From positions 38,545 to 102,544 of the forward strand of contig CAZGRL010000003.1 in the NCBI GenBank assembly GCA_964528155.1: 64,000 nt of DNA. The letters are read 5' to 3'. The translations under genes were made by a program, and so were the position numbers. Shown piece after piece: positions 50,218 through 59,115 of this stretch. This DNA comes from G001797105 sp964528155 (GTDB lineage: Bacteria > Chloroflexota > Anaerolineae > Anaerolineales > E44-bin32). The notes under the pieces are model-generated. The model searched no databases. It was not told the DNA's origin and saw only the letters and a program-made list of their open reading frames with translations. Numbering within the stretch: position 1 is the stretch's first letter; each line of letters starts with the position of its first letter.

Positions 50218-51882
50218 CTACCACCCGCTGGCGGCAAACAACGTCTCCAGAAAGCTCCTCCGCTCGTCCGGCGTCATCGGCCTGGGCTGGGCATAGTTCT
50301 CCAGATAAGCCGTCAACAGCTCGGTCCCGATGTGTCTGCCATCATAGAAGACGTAGCGGTCGATGAACTCCTGACGGGTGGGCTCCGACCACATCTGGTC
50401 GAAGAACAAGTTCCCCAGCCCGTAATGGATGAACGACCCGCTGTAGAACTCAAACCCTTGAGGCTGGTGGGCCTGGCTCCCGCTGACGATCACCGCACCG
50501 GCATCGACAGCCTCCCGGAAACCGGCAACCTGGTCGGGAAGCGGTGAAGACCGGTAGGACTCGGGCCACTGGAAGGTGAAGACTGTGATGTAGCCCTGCG
50601 CCCGCAGGTCCGCCAGCTCGCCGTACAGGCGCCCAAAGTCGCAAGGCGTGGAGCCGGGCGAGGTGGCCGTCGCCCAGTCGAAGGATGGTCCAGCAGGATT
50701 GCATCCAAGGAAGGCGAAGCGATTCCCGTGGTCCTCCAGCAGGGCTGGCTGCATGGACGCCTCAAGATTCTCCCCACCCCCGAACGTCGCCCATCCAAGC
50801 TGGCGATACAGATCAAGTGAGTAAAGCATGGCCGGTTGGCCCCAATCGATCAGGTGATTCCCGGTCAGCTCGACGACGTCTACTCCCACGTCTTCAAGCA
50901 GTTGGATGTAGTTCGGCGCGCTGCAGAAACGCATGTTGGCCGGGCTCGGGTCCGCCGGCGGGCATGTCTCGGAGAAGGACACCTCATTGCTCACATGAGT
51001 GATATCGGCCTGCCGCAGCCAGTCTCCGACGAGCTCGCCAGGAAAATCCACGCCCTGCAGGTCCATCATCCAGGCTGTGGCGCGCGTCAAGGCCGTCACC
51101 CCCGTGATCACGACCACACTCAACCGTTCCGGGTCGCGATTCGATGCCGGCCAGTTGAGTCGCGCCTGCACGGCTTCGATCGCCGCCGGATCGCCACTCA
51201 GACCAAGAGGGATTGCCAGGGGGTACGCGTCGGGTGTGAAGTCCTTATGGAGTGGGGACTGACCATCCACCTCCAGGACCTTCCAACGCGGGTCGAGGGC
51301 TTCGAAGGGAACGAGCGCTCTTGAGGGTCGCGCGGCCCAGGCGCGATCGATCAATTCGGTTTCACCCTCGACGTCCTGTAGTCCGCTCCCTGGGTCTCCG
51401 AGTTGCGAACGAAGAGCCGCCTCCGTCCGGGGAGTTGTCATCCACGTCTCGGCGCCCTCACCCGGTGCGCCCCACGCCTGACGCAGGTCATCGCTCGTGA
51501 GGCCGTCTTCGACCGTCGGGAACGGGGCCACGACAGCGTAGATCCACCGGCTGAGCTCCATGTCCGCAAAGGGCTCCACCCTGACCATCGCCGATGCCGG
51601 ATCCTCAACCATCAGAAACGACCCCGGCTCGTTCGTCACAAGCGCGCCGACCTGATCTGCCAGCGCCTCCGGCACGCCGGGGGCGATCCAGATCGAGATC
51701 ATCGCCGGCGTCGGGGTCGGCGCTCGGGGTTGGAACGGGGTGAGACTGGGAGTGGGATGGACGATTTCGACTGTCGGCAGCGGCTCCGCCCCGGATCCGG
51801 CGACGGGGGCGCAACCGATCAGGACGGCGGCACAGACAAGCAGGCTTATGCGGGAGCGCACGACGATACCAGATGGGGACAC
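50218..51882 (-). CDS. CapA-like metallophosphatase-fold lipoprotein
   Basis: Lipoprotein of about 554 residues. The signal ends at lipobox LIGC near residue 24 and a Pro/Thr-rich segment follows. The N-terminal half (about 55-240) resembles a periplasmic substrate-binding-type domain. The C-terminal 300 residues are the CapA/poly-gamma-glutamate-synthesis fold: ITHVSNEVSF (usual NxExP variant), VVELTGNHLIDWG near 345 (the GNH metal motif), RFAFLGCNP, then VIVSGSQAHQPQGFEFYSGSFIHYGLGNLFFDQ with the SHxHxxQ-like and GN motifs. CapA proteins are tied to surface polymer handling, but many have unknown roles. The start is GTG 51882 or a nearby GTG. Confidence 0.82.
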   Translation of the reverse strand: MSPSGIVVRSRISLLVCAAVLIGCAPVAGSGAEPLPTVEIVHPTPSLTPFQPRAPTPTPAMISIWIAPGVPEALADQVGALVTNEPGSFLMVEDPASAMVRVEPFADMELSRWIYAVVAPFPTVEDGLTSDDLRQAWGAPGEGAETWMTTPRTEAALRSQLGDPGSGLQDVEGETELIDRAWAARPSRALVPFEALDPRWKVLEVDGQSPLHKDFTPDAYPLAIPLGLSGDPAAIEAVQARLNWPASNRDPERLSVVVITGVTALTRATAWMMDLQGVDFPGELVGDWLRQADITHVSNEVSFSETCPPADPSPANMRFCSAPNYIQLLEDVGVDVVELTGNHLIDWGQPAMLYSLDLYRQLGWATFGGGENLEASMQPALLEDHGNRFAFLGCNPAGPSFDWATATSPGSTPCDFGRLYGELADLRAQGYITVFTFQWPESYRSSPLPDQVAGFREAVDAGAVIVSGSQAHQPQGFEFYSGSFIHYGLGNLFFDQMWSEPTRQEFIDRYVFYDGRHIGTELLTAYLENYAQPRPMTPDERRSFLETLFAASGW

Positions 51883-51967
51883 AGTCGGGGATTATCCCAG
51901 CTTGTCGCGGCCGCGACAATCCCTGGCCGACAAGCGGCGCCCCCGGGAAGCCGCCCTGCGCAAGCCC

Positions 51968-52876
51968 TCAGTCTGAGAGAGCCAGGAACACGTCTTCCAG
52001 CGTGGGCGTCGTCGGGCGTACCGAGACATCCTGTAGCCCTAGCTCCTTGAGCCGATTCTCAATGATCATCGGCTGCAGATCGGCACGGGATATCGCACGC
52101 AGATGATCGCCGGAAAGGCCGGACCGTTGCACCTCGGGGAGCCCCGCCAGAGCATCCAGCGCCTCCACGATCGGCCGCGCATAGACATCCCACGCCTTCC
52201 CCTGGAAGGCGGTCCGCTTGAGGACGGATGTCGGTTGCATCGCCAGCAGCTTGCCCCTGCGCATGATTCCGACGCGCCCGCAGTACTCGGCCTCGTCCAT
52301 GTAATGTGTGGTCACGAAGATCGTGACGTCCTTCTCGGCCATCTCATAAATGAGGTCCCAGAAAGCACGACGCGCCAGCGGATCGACGCCGCTCGTGGGC
52401 TCGTCGAGGAAGAGCAGCGTAGGCTGATGTACAACCGCCGTCGCCAGCGCCAGACGTTGGCGCCAGCCGAGGGGAAGATCGCCGGCGCGCTCATCCCTCG
52501 CATGGGTCAGTCCGACCAGATCCAGGCTGTCCGCCAGGCGCGACCGATCGGTCACACCGTAGACACCCGCGTAGAACTCCAGGTTCTCCCACGCCGTCAA
52601 TTCGTCATACAGCGCGAACTTCTGCGACATGTATCCGACCTGCGGCCGGATGGCTTCCGTCTGCCTGGCGACATCAAGCCCCAAGACCGTCGCCGTCCCT
52701 TCGGTCGGGAGCAGAAGCCCGAGGAGCATGCGTATCGTCGTGGTCTTGCCTGAACCATTCGGCCCAAGGTAGCCGACGACTTCACCCGGCTCGACCTCGA
52801 ATGTCACATGATCGACGGCAGTGAACGATCCGAATCGTTTGGTCAACCCATCGACGCGCACGATCGGATCAGGCAT
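51968..52876 (-). CDS. ABC exporter ATP-binding protein (second of two)
   Basis: ATPase of 302 residues from ATG 52876, overlapping the end of the first ATPase gene by 8 bases. Walker A GPNGSGKTTT near residues 36-45, signature in the form PLGWRQRLALA near 134-144 (an altered LSGGQ), Walker B LLFLDEPTSGVDP and the H-loop THYMDEAEYC. The C-terminal 70 residues form the short accessory domain typical of ABC-2 exporters for drugs or lipids. Two different ATPases with one permease gene suggests a heterodimeric motor, as in YbhF-like and related exporters, which join two ABC domains. Confidence 0.9.
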   Translation of the reverse strand: MPDPIVRVDGLTKRFGSFTAVDHVTFEVEPGEVVGYLGPNGSGKTTTIRMLLGLLLPTEGTATVLGLDVARQTEAIRPQVGYMSQKFALYDELTAWENLEFYAGVYGVTDRSRLADSLDLVGLTHARDERAGDLPLGWRQRLALATAVVHQPTLLFLDEPTSGVDPLARRAFWDLIYEMAEKDVTIFVTTHYMDEAEYCGRVGIMRRGKLLAMQPTSVLKRTAFQGKAWDVYARPIVEALDALAGLPEVQRSGLSGDHLRAISRADLQPMIIENRLKELGLQDVSVRPTTPTLEDVFLALSD

Positions 52877-53801
52877 CGGTCTCTTCCAGCAGCTCGATGA
52901 ACACGTCTTCGATAGTCGGCGGTGACGTCTCCATCCGACCGACAGTGGCTCCCATACCGACCATCGCCTCCTCCAGGCGTGAGCAGATATCGGCCGAGAC
53001 CGGGTCCGAAAGACGCAGCCGCAAACGGTCCCCGAAGGCGTGCGCCGATTCGACCTCCGGATCATCGCGGGCGACGCGCTCGAGGATCGCACGGGGACCG
53101 CCTTCCACTTCGAGAATCCTGTCTTGCAATCGGGCTTCGATCCCCTGGGGTGAGCCCTCGACCATCAGCTTGCCGCGGTTGAGAAAACCCAATCGACTGC
53201 AGCGCGCCGCCTCATCCATGTAGGGTGTGCTGATCAACACGGCCACGCCTTCACGCAGCAGACGAAAGAGCAATTGCCAGAACGCCTGCCGCGTCACCGG
53301 ATCGACACCGCCGGTCGGTTCGTCGAGCAGCAAGACCTGCGGGCGGTGGATCAGCGCAGCCGCCAGACCCAGTTTCTGTCGCATCCCACCCGATAGTGCT
53401 TCTGCCCGACGGTCGGCGAATTCGTCCAGGCCGACGAACGTCAGGATCTCCCGCGCCCGAGGAAGCCACTCGTTCCGCCCCAACCCACGCACTTCCGCGA
53501 AGAAGCGCAAGTTCTCCATAGCCGTGAGTTCGCCGTACAGGCTGAAACGTTGAGGGAGATAGCCGATCCGCTCTCGCACCAGTTCGGGCTTGTCGGCCAA
53601 ATCCATCCCGGCGATCGTCACCTGGCCGGAGTCGGCGCGCAGCGCCCCGCATAACAGCCGCATCGTCGTGGTCTTCCCGGCGCCATCCGGACCGACCAGG
53701 CCGTAAATCTCCCCCTCCGACACCGAGAAGGAGAGCCCGTCAACGGCGCGCGTGTCGCCGAAGGCACGACTCAGGTCGTGGACCTCGATCAGCTTCTGCA
53801 T
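52869..53801 (-). CDS. ABC exporter ATP-binding protein (first of two)
   Basis: ATPase of 310 residues from ATG 53801. Walker A GPDGAGKTTTMRLL near 37-50, signature LSGGMRQKLGLA near 136-147, Walker B LLLDEPTGGVDP and the H-loop region STPYMDEAARC, where the usual His is replaced by Pro-Tyr. The Asp in GPDGAGKT and the missing His suggest that one of the two nucleotide sites of the exporter is weak. Encoded between the permease gene and the second ATPase gene. Confidence 0.9.
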   Translation of the reverse strand: MQKLIEVHDLSRAFGDTRAVDGLSFSVSEGEIYGLVGPDGAGKTTTMRLLCGALRADSGQVTIAGMDLADKPELVRERIGYLPQRFSLYGELTAMENLRFFAEVRGLGRNEWLPRAREILTFVGLDEFADRRAEALSGGMRQKLGLAAALIHRPQVLLLDEPTGGVDPVTRQAFWQLLFRLLREGVAVLISTPYMDEAARCSRLGFLNRGKLMVEGSPQGIEARLQDRILEVEGGPRAILERVARDDPEVESAHAFGDRLRLRLSDPVSADICSRLEEAMVGMGATVGRMETSPPTIEDVFIELLEETDA

Positions 53802-53888
53802 GACAGTCCCGTCGCTGCGAGGAGAGATACGACCTTCGATCCCCGAAGTGAACACGGTGGACGTATCGTACGCATGAGCGCCATACCC

Positions 53889-55046
53889 TCAGTCCAGACG
53901 TTTGCGGAAGCGCAGCGCGGCCGCGGCCATGACCACCGCCCCAAAAATCGCCAGAGCGACGATCTCCGATATCAGACTTCCGGCGCCGACTCCTTTTAGC
54001 AGAACCGAGCGGATGATGATCAGGTAGTAGCGCAAGGGGATGACATATGAGATGACTCGCAGAACCGGCGGCATGGCGGCGAGCGGGAAGAAGAAGCCGG
54101 ACAGAAAGACCGTGGGCAGCAGGGTGAACCAGCTCAGCATCATCGCCTCCTGCTGGGTCCGGGCCACAGTCGAAATGAACAGTCCGATACCGAGCGATCC
54201 GACCAGGAACAGCGCTGTCAGCGCCAGCAGCAAGCTCAGGCTCCCCCGGATGGGTACGCCAAACCACAGGGTTCCGACGACCAGGATCTCCAGCGTGTCG
54301 AAGAAGGCGATGATGACATAGGGGATCATCTTGCCGAGGATGAGCTCCCCCGAGCGAAGCGGGGTGACGATGAGTTGTTCGATCGTCCCCCGTTCGCGCT
54401 CGCGGACGATGGCGGTTGCCGTCAACATGGCGGTCATCAGCTGCAGGATCATCCCGATCAAGGCCGGAACCATAAAGAAAGCGCTGACCATGTCCGGGTT
54501 GTACCAGACCTGGGCACGCACTTCGAGGGAGGGCTGGAACTGGCTCAGGATCCCGCGCTGAGCGAGTCGTTCGACGGTTATCTCGGTCGAATGCGCCTGA
54601 CCGATCAGCTCGGCGGCAGCGAAGCTGGTCGAAGCGACGTTGGGGTCCGATCCGTCGAGGACGAAGGCGACGGTAGCCGTCCTCCCGGCGGCGATCTTCT
54701 GTCCGTAGTCGGGTGGGATGACCATACCGGCCAGCGCGTCACCGTCATCGATCAGCGCGCGCATTTCGGCTTCGGAGCCCACCGTTTGAATCACTCGGAA
54801 GTAGTCGGCCGACAGATATGCATCGATCAATCGTCGGGCGGCCGGGCCCCGATCCTGATCAAACACCGCCAGCGGCACATTGCGGACATCGGTCGTCGCC
54901 GTGTATCCCAGCAGGAAGAGCTGGATCACCGGGATGGCGAAGGTGAAGTACAACGTACGCGGATCGCGCACGATCTGGATGAATTCCTTACGGACGAGCG
55001 AAACGAGGCGGTTATTGATCATAGCTGGCTCGATATTGCGGCTCAT
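53889..55046 (-). CDS. ABC-2 type exporter permease (YbhR/YbhS-like)
   Basis: Membrane subunit of 385 residues. One N-terminal membrane helix (RTLYFTFAIPVIQLFLLGY near residues 29-47), a large extracytoplasmic domain of about 130 residues, and five C-terminal helices with the family segment RERERGTIEQLIVTPLRSGELILGKMIPY near 214-242, which couples to the ATPase. The arrangement is that of ABC-2 drug/lipid exporters. The TetR gene lies about 50 bases upstream on the same strand, so the regulator heads the exporter operon. Only one permease gene is present; a homodimer is expected. Confidence 0.9.
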   Translation of the reverse strand: MSRNIEPAMINNRLVSLVRKEFIQIVRDPRTLYFTFAIPVIQLFLLGYTATTDVRNVPLAVFDQDRGPAARRLIDAYLSADYFRVIQTVGSEAEMRALIDDGDALAGMVIPPDYGQKIAAGRTATVAFVLDGSDPNVASTSFAAAELIGQAHSTEITVERLAQRGILSQFQPSLEVRAQVWYNPDMVSAFFMVPALIGMILQLMTAMLTATAIVRERERGTIEQLIVTPLRSGELILGKMIPYVIIAFFDTLEILVVGTLWFGVPIRGSLSLLLALTALFLVGSLGIGLFISTVARTQQEAMMLSWFTLLPTVFLSGFFFPLAAMPPVLRVISYVIPLRYYLIIIRSVLLKGVGAGSLISEIVALAIFGAVVMAAAALRFRKRLD

Positions 55047-55094
55047 GCATGACGGGTCGTCGGGGACGGGATGACGGCGAGCAGGTCGCCATCG

Positions 55095-55775
55095 TCACGG
55101 ACGATCACTTTCCAGACCAGCGCGGGAGGACCCGGTCGGAGACCTCTCAGCCGACCCGTGACGAGCGTCTGTATCGCTCGGGTCCCCGAGGACCCCGGAC
55201 AAGAAGATGTCGGCGAAGGCAGCCAGATCGGCCGGATCGTCGCGAAAGCTGACGGTCCCGCCCAGGATCGTGACCGTGATGGCGTAGGACATGAAGAGAC
55301 CGAAGAAGGCTCTGGCCAGGATGATATCGGGGTAGCGGCGCACGGAAGGATCAGCCTGCTTGAGCCGTTGGACAAAGTCAAGCAGTTGGGGGAGAAAGCG
55401 TCCGACCAGGGCGCTGGCGTGGCGGCCTTGAAACTCGATGAGCTCAATGAACATCAGCCGCAGGTTGTCGAACTGGTTCACCATAGCCGATCGCATGCGC
55501 TGGACCGCGTCGTGGGTGAGCTCACGCGCATTTCGGCCCTGGGCTGCTTTCAAGGCCCCCAGAACGGCGTGATGCGGCACTCGATCGGAGAGGAGATCGA
55601 CGAAGAGGGCTTCTTTCCCCTGAAAGTGATTGTAGATCGCGGCCGGCGTGATACCCGCCCGGCCGGCCACCTGGCGCATCGACGTGCCATGGTAGCCCTG
55701 TTCGAGGAAGAGCTGGAAGGCAGCCTCAAGAATCACCTCGCGGGTACTTGGACCGTGCGCGTTCCCTCTTGCCAC
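55095..55775 (-). CDS. TetR-family repressor of the ABC exporter
   Basis: Transcription factor of 226 residues from GTG 55775, chosen because the promoter and a likely operator lie just upstream; a longer frame to 55847 would place them inside the gene. The N-terminal DNA-binding domain is clear (REVILEAAFQLFLEQGYHGTSMRQVAGRAGITPAAIYNHFQGKEALF near residues 11-56). The C-terminal ligand domain is of the AcrR type. It heads the exporter operon and probably represses it until a toxic substrate binds. Confidence 0.88.
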   Translation of the reverse strand: MARGNAHGPSTREVILEAAFQLFLEQGYHGTSMRQVAGRAGITPAAIYNHFQGKEALFVDLLSDRVPHHAVLGALKAAQGRNARELTHDAVQRMRSAMVNQFDNLRLMFIELIEFQGRHASALVGRFLPQLLDFVQRLKQADPSVRRYPDIILARAFFGLFMSYAITVTILGGTVSFRDDPADLAAFADIFLSGVLGDPSDTDARHGSAERSPTGSSRAGLESDRP

Positions 55776-55801
55776 CGTCGCCCCTGCCCCATCTTGTAGA
55801 T

Positions 55802-55817
55802 AAACGGACGTTCGTTC
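55802..55817. promoter_or_regulatory. TetR-type operator
   Basis: A 16-base imperfect palindrome, AAACGGAC-GTTCGTTC (six of eight positions symmetric), of the GAACGAACGTTCGTTC kind bound by many TetR repressors. It lies just downstream of the -10 box at about +3 to +18, where bound repressor would block transcription. Confidence 0.6.
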
Positions 55818-55826
55818 GTTGGGTCC

Positions 55827-55855
55827 AGTGTAGGGCCCCTCTCGCACCCTGTCAA
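55827..55855 (-). promoter_or_regulatory. Sigma-70-type promoter of tetR-exporter operon
   Basis: On the minus strand a perfect TTGACA (55850-55855), 17-base spacer and TACACT (55827-55832). Confidence 0.75.
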
Positions 55856-55892
55856 GAAATAAAAGCCCGGCCGGATTGGCACCCGACCGGGC
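55854..55892 (-). terminator. Rho-independent terminator
   Basis: On the minus strand a 10-bp GC stem with one G-U pair (55865-55892) is followed by a TTTTATTTCTT tract. It ends the two small membrane protein genes just upstream and separates them from the tetR promoter, whose -35 box abuts it. Confidence 0.8.
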
Positions 55893-55914
55893 GATCTATC
55901 CGCATGGCAACCCC

Positions 55915-56124
55915 TCAGTCGCCACCCCCCAGCTCGCTGACTTGCTTCATCAACCCTAACAACAGAAGCCCCAGCCGGATGCCTTCCCCCGCTCCCAACC
56001 TGAGCTGGCCACCTTCGCGTTCGGCCCGCTGAGTCAGCAGATAGGCCATCCCCACACCAAAGAACGCTCCGAAGAGCCCCCCGGCCAGGATCACGCGCCC
56101 CTTCCAGTTTTGGTCCTTTTCCAT
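55915..56124 (-). CDS. Small membrane protein of unknown function
   Basis: About 69 residues from ATG 56124. A single hydrophobic segment with glycine-rich face (VILAGGLFGAFFGVGMAYLL, near residues 9-28) is followed by a charged stretch and a weakly hydrophobic helix near the C-terminus. The Gly-rich membrane segment is like that of YtxH-type proteins. It lies 12 bases downstream of the next small membrane protein gene, so they form a unit ending at the terminator. Confidence 0.65.
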   Translation of the reverse strand: MEKDQNWKGRVILAGGLFGAFFGVGMAYLLTQRAEREGGQLRLGAGEGIRLGLLLLGLMKQVSELGGGD

Positions 56125-56135
56125 GCCAGCTATCC

Positions 56136-56579
56136 TCACTCAGCGCGGAAAATCGATGTCACCGAGTCAACCCCGGCTCGCAACGAGGCCCATACACCCT
56201 TGGCCGAGACGATCGGCCGCGCCGCCAAATCCGCTCCGCGCCGCACACCAGACCGAACCCTGAGCAATACCTCCCACCCCTTGCGGATCGGTCCCGGCAA
56301 CCAGCCGATCAGATAGCCCAGCCCGACGGCCAGCGCGATGCAGGCCAGTGTGAAGAGGAATCCCAGCAGGATCACAGGGATCAGCAGGAACACTGTCGAG
56401 GCGTCGGCCCAGGCACCGGCCGAGCCGACGGCGCCCCTACGCAGGAGTAGCACCAGCCCGATCAGCACCAACAGGCCGACAAAAAGCGGCACATAGATCT
56501 GCAACCAGACCTGTCGCAAGTATCGGGGTGATGGTTTCGGTCGAGGTTCGCTCGAAAGCCAAGTGCTGCGCGGTTGCAT
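56136..56579 (-). CDS. Hypothetical membrane protein
   Basis: A 147-residue protein with a basic, Pro-rich N-terminus, two strong membrane segments (about residues 27-46 and 60-92) and a C-terminal amphipathic, basic region. No family is recognised. A TACAAT-like -10 box (56589-56594, minus strand) stands right before the start so that the message may be nearly leaderless, but no good -35 box is seen. A perfect 12-base palindrome AGCATGCATGCT (56594-56605) lies next to it. Confidence 0.65.
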   Translation of the reverse strand: MQPRSTWLSSEPRPKPSPRYLRQVWLQIYVPLFVGLLVLIGLVLLLRRGAVGSAGAWADASTVFLLIPVILLGFLFTLACIALAVGLGYLIGWLPGPIRKGWEVLLRVRSGVRRGADLAARPIVSAKGVWASLRAGVDSVTSIFRAE

Positions 56580-56724
56580 GATGGATTTATTGTAGCATGC
56601 ATGCTGCGCGCGCAGATTGCCGGGGTGCCGAGACGGCCGGCCTCAGGCCCGTCTGTCGGACCACTCTCCCACTTTCAGCGGTACGGGGCCTGGGTTAGAA
56701 TGATCACGGAACAGGAGGTTTCTC

Positions 56725-57936
56725 ATGAGCGACTTACCGGGAAGAGGGCTTGTCGCCTGCTTGAAGACCAATCCCGAGACCGTTCTCGACGACACCGACA
56801 AAGTGATGCGCCTGGCCGGATTCGAAGCCGCGCTTCCTAGGGGCGTAACCACCGGCCTCAAGATCAATATCTCCTGGCAAACGTGGTATCCAGCCTGCTC
56901 GTCCGAGCCGTGGCAGATCGAAGGCGCAATTCGGACGCTGCAGTCGGCCGGATACACCGACCTGATCGGGGTTCACAACGACACCGTCGTCGTCGACACT
57001 TCGGTCGGGGAGTTCAACAACAAGCACCGTTTTGTGACGGACAAATACGGTGTCCCGTGTGTTTATCTCTATGAAGAGAACTTTGAGTGGTTCGAGTACA
57101 AGCCGAAGCGTCCGTTCCTGGTCCTGGACAAAGTCTATCCCGACGGCGTGTTCATCCCAAAGGCGATCGTCGGCCTCAACATGGTTCACCTGCCGACCAT
57201 CAAAACCCACGTGTTCACGACGATAACGGGGGCGATGAAAAACGCTTTCGGCGGACTGCTTCACCGCAACCGTCACTGGACGCACGCGGTGATCCACGAC
57301 ACCCTGGTCGACCTGTTGATGATCCAGCAGGACATCCATCCGGGACTGTTCGCGTTGATGGATGGAACATTCGCCGGAGACGGCCCCGGGCCGCGGGCGA
57401 TGCGCTGGCACGAGAAAGACATCCTGCTCGCCTCGGCCGATCAAGTGGCCATCGACGCCGTGTCCGCAAAGCTCCAGGGCTTCGATCCGATGAGCCTCCG
57501 CTTCATCCGCAAGGCGCACGAAGCCGGAATGGGAGTAGGCGACCCGCGCCAGATCAAGATCGTTGGCTACGACATCGAACAGGAACCGGACTGGGGGTTC
57601 CGCCAGGAGGACACCTTCGCCAGCCGCGGCCAGAAGATGATCTATCACGGTCCGCTGAAGCCGTTCGAGAAGCTTCTGCTGCAGAGCCCGCTTGTTCCCT
57701 GGTCGTATTTCGCCAGCAACTTCTATCACAATGTGTATTGGTATCCCTTCGTGGGACGCAAGCGGGTCGAGGCCGCGTTGGCGACGAAGTGGGGGCGGCT
57801 TTTCAAGGAGTATGGGAACGGCCAGGTCGTGATGCCCGGAATGGAGCCCAAGACCGTGGTCCAGGCTGCCATCGGCACGCTGGTGATGGCCGGGCTCGTG
57901 ATCGGAGGCCTGAGTCTTCTCCGACGCCGCGGATGA
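56725..57936 (+). CDS. DUF362-domain protein with C-terminal membrane anchor
   Basis: A 403-residue protein of the DUF362 family, often annotated as iron-sulfur or tRNA-hydroxylation-like; its reaction is not known. Motifs of the family include LKINIS near residues 45-50, the TIKTHVFTTITGAMKNAFGGLLHRNRHWTHA stretch near 158-188 and MDGTFAGDGPGPR near 215-227. No ferredoxin-type cysteine cluster follows, unlike the longer members. One hydrophobic segment at the very C-terminus (TVVQAAIGTLVMAGLVIGGLSLL) would anchor it. The AGGAGG-type site precedes ATG 56725. It overlaps the flippase-like gene by 4 bases. Confidence 0.82.
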   Translation: MSDLPGRGLVACLKTNPETVLDDTDKVMRLAGFEAALPRGVTTGLKINISWQTWYPACSSEPWQIEGAIRTLQSAGYTDLIGVHNDTVVVDTSVGEFNNKHRFVTDKYGVPCVYLYEENFEWFEYKPKRPFLVLDKVYPDGVFIPKAIVGLNMVHLPTIKTHVFTTITGAMKNAFGGLLHRNRHWTHAVIHDTLVDLLMIQQDIHPGLFALMDGTFAGDGPGPRAMRWHEKDILLASADQVAIDAVSAKLQGFDPMSLRFIRKAHEAGMGVGDPRQIKIVGYDIEQEPDWGFRQEDTFASRGQKMIYHGPLKPFEKLLLQSPLVPWSYFASNFYHNVYWYPFVGRKRVEAALATKWGRLFKEYGNGQVVMPGMEPKTVVQAAIGTLVMAGLVIGGLSLLRRRG

Positions 57937-58907
57937 AGAGCCTCCGCCGACGTCTGTTGGCCGGGCTGATCTTCGGCTTCGTCGTGATCCTCGGCCTGAC
58001 ATTGCTCGGCGATGTCCGCCAGGTTGCGCAACACCTGGCGGCGTTTTCTTGGCAGCTGACGCCCCTCATCCTGGCCTGTACCCTTTTCAACTACCTGCTG
58101 AGGTTCATCAAGTGGCACTTCTATCTCGGCCAGGTCGGTGTGCATGATCTTCCCGTGGTTGAGAGTGCCAGATTGTTCGTCGGCGGTTTCCCTCTGGCGG
58201 TCACCCCCGGCAAGGTGGGCGAGGCGCTCAAGGGCGTTTGGCTGAACCAGCGGGCCGGGATCCCTGTGGCCCGCGCCGTCCCGGTCGTCGTAGCCGAGCG
58301 GATCAGCGACGGCCTGGCCGTGACGGCGCTTTCGACGCTTGGCGTCATCGCCTACCCGCGTTACTGGCCGGCCTTCGTCAGCGTGCTAACGCTGCTGATC
58401 GCCGGCGTGATCCTCACCCAGATCCGCCCTCTGGCCTTGGCACTCATCGGGCTAGTCGAACGCATGCCGTTGGCGGGGCGAGCGACCGGACACCTGCGCG
58501 AGTTCTACGAGGGAACCTATAGTCTGTTCCGGCCGAAGGCGACCGTGGCAGCAGTGTCGCTGGGGACAGTCGCCTGGCTCGGGGAGGGCATCGGCTTCTA
58601 TATCATCTTGCGCGGACTTGGCGTTCCGGCTTCGTGGCAGACGCTGTCGATCGCGGTTTTCGTGCTGGCCTTTTCAACGATCGTGGGAGCCGTGTCGACC
58701 CTCCCCGGCGGGCTGGGCGCAGCCGAAGCCAGCATCGCCGGCATGCTCACGCTGCTCCTCACCCTTCCCGCCGGCATCCCGGCCGCGGCAACACTGTTGA
58801 TTCGATTCGCCACCCTGTGGTTCGGGGTCTCCCTCGGCCTGGGCGTGTGGGCGGTGTCAAGCGATTTACTGCTCTCAATGGGGGAGGTGGCGAAGAGTGA
58901 TGCGTAA
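57933..58907 (+). CDS. LPG-synthase/flippase-like integral membrane protein (UPF0104)
   Basis: About 324 residues with some eight membrane helices of the lysylphosphatidylglycerol-synthase TM-domain family, which contains flippase-like proteins. Seen: an early YLLRFIKWHFYL motif, GGFPLAVTPGKVGEALKGVWL near residues 88-108 (the conserved P-x-K-x-G-E segment) and LPGGLGAAEASIAGML near 256-271. The ATG at 57933 overlaps the DUF362 stop (ATGA), so the two are translationally coupled and probably act together. A role in lipid or lipid-linked sugar transfer is inference. Confidence 0.85.
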   Translation: MKSLRRRLLAGLIFGFVVILGLTLLGDVRQVAQHLAAFSWQLTPLILACTLFNYLLRFIKWHFYLGQVGVHDLPVVESARLFVGGFPLAVTPGKVGEALKGVWLNQRAGIPVARAVPVVVAERISDGLAVTALSTLGVIAYPRYWPAFVSVLTLLIAGVILTQIRPLALALIGLVERMPLAGRATGHLREFYEGTYSLFRPKATVAAVSLGTVAWLGEGIGFYIILRGLGVPASWQTLSIAVFVLAFSTIVGAVSTLPGGLGAAEASIAGMLTLLLTLPAGIPAAATLLIRFATLWFGVSLGLGVWAVSSDLLLSMGEVAKSDA

Positions 58908-58913
58908 AGCGCG

Positions 58914-59085
58914 AGTCTGAAACGTGATGCGTGAAACGTGAAGAGCAAGACGTAAAACGTATTGCGTAAAACGTAATGCTCAATGGAGTGGCGAGGATCG
59001 ATACAGGCTCTACCGAATCGGCGGAGCACACTACTCCTCCAGCAGATCACCCTTAGTGTTTTCACGTTTTACGTTTTACGATCCG
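58914..59085. repeat. Degenerate CGTAAAACGT-type repeats in inverted arrangement
   Basis: Words such as GATGCGTAAA, GCGTGAAACGTG and ACGTAAAACGT recur at about 58914-58976, and their reverse complement (CACGTTTTACGTTTTACG) stands at about 59062-59080. The two blocks could pair. This fills most of the gap before the PHP gene. Function unknown. Confidence 0.6.
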
Positions 59086-59115
59086 CAACGTCCATGACAT
59101 GAACCCCAAGATCCA

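Noticed and set aside
56734..58002. Open frame of 422 codons on the minus strand
   Set aside because: Antisense to the DUF362 and flippase-like genes, no domain, no ribosome-binding site.
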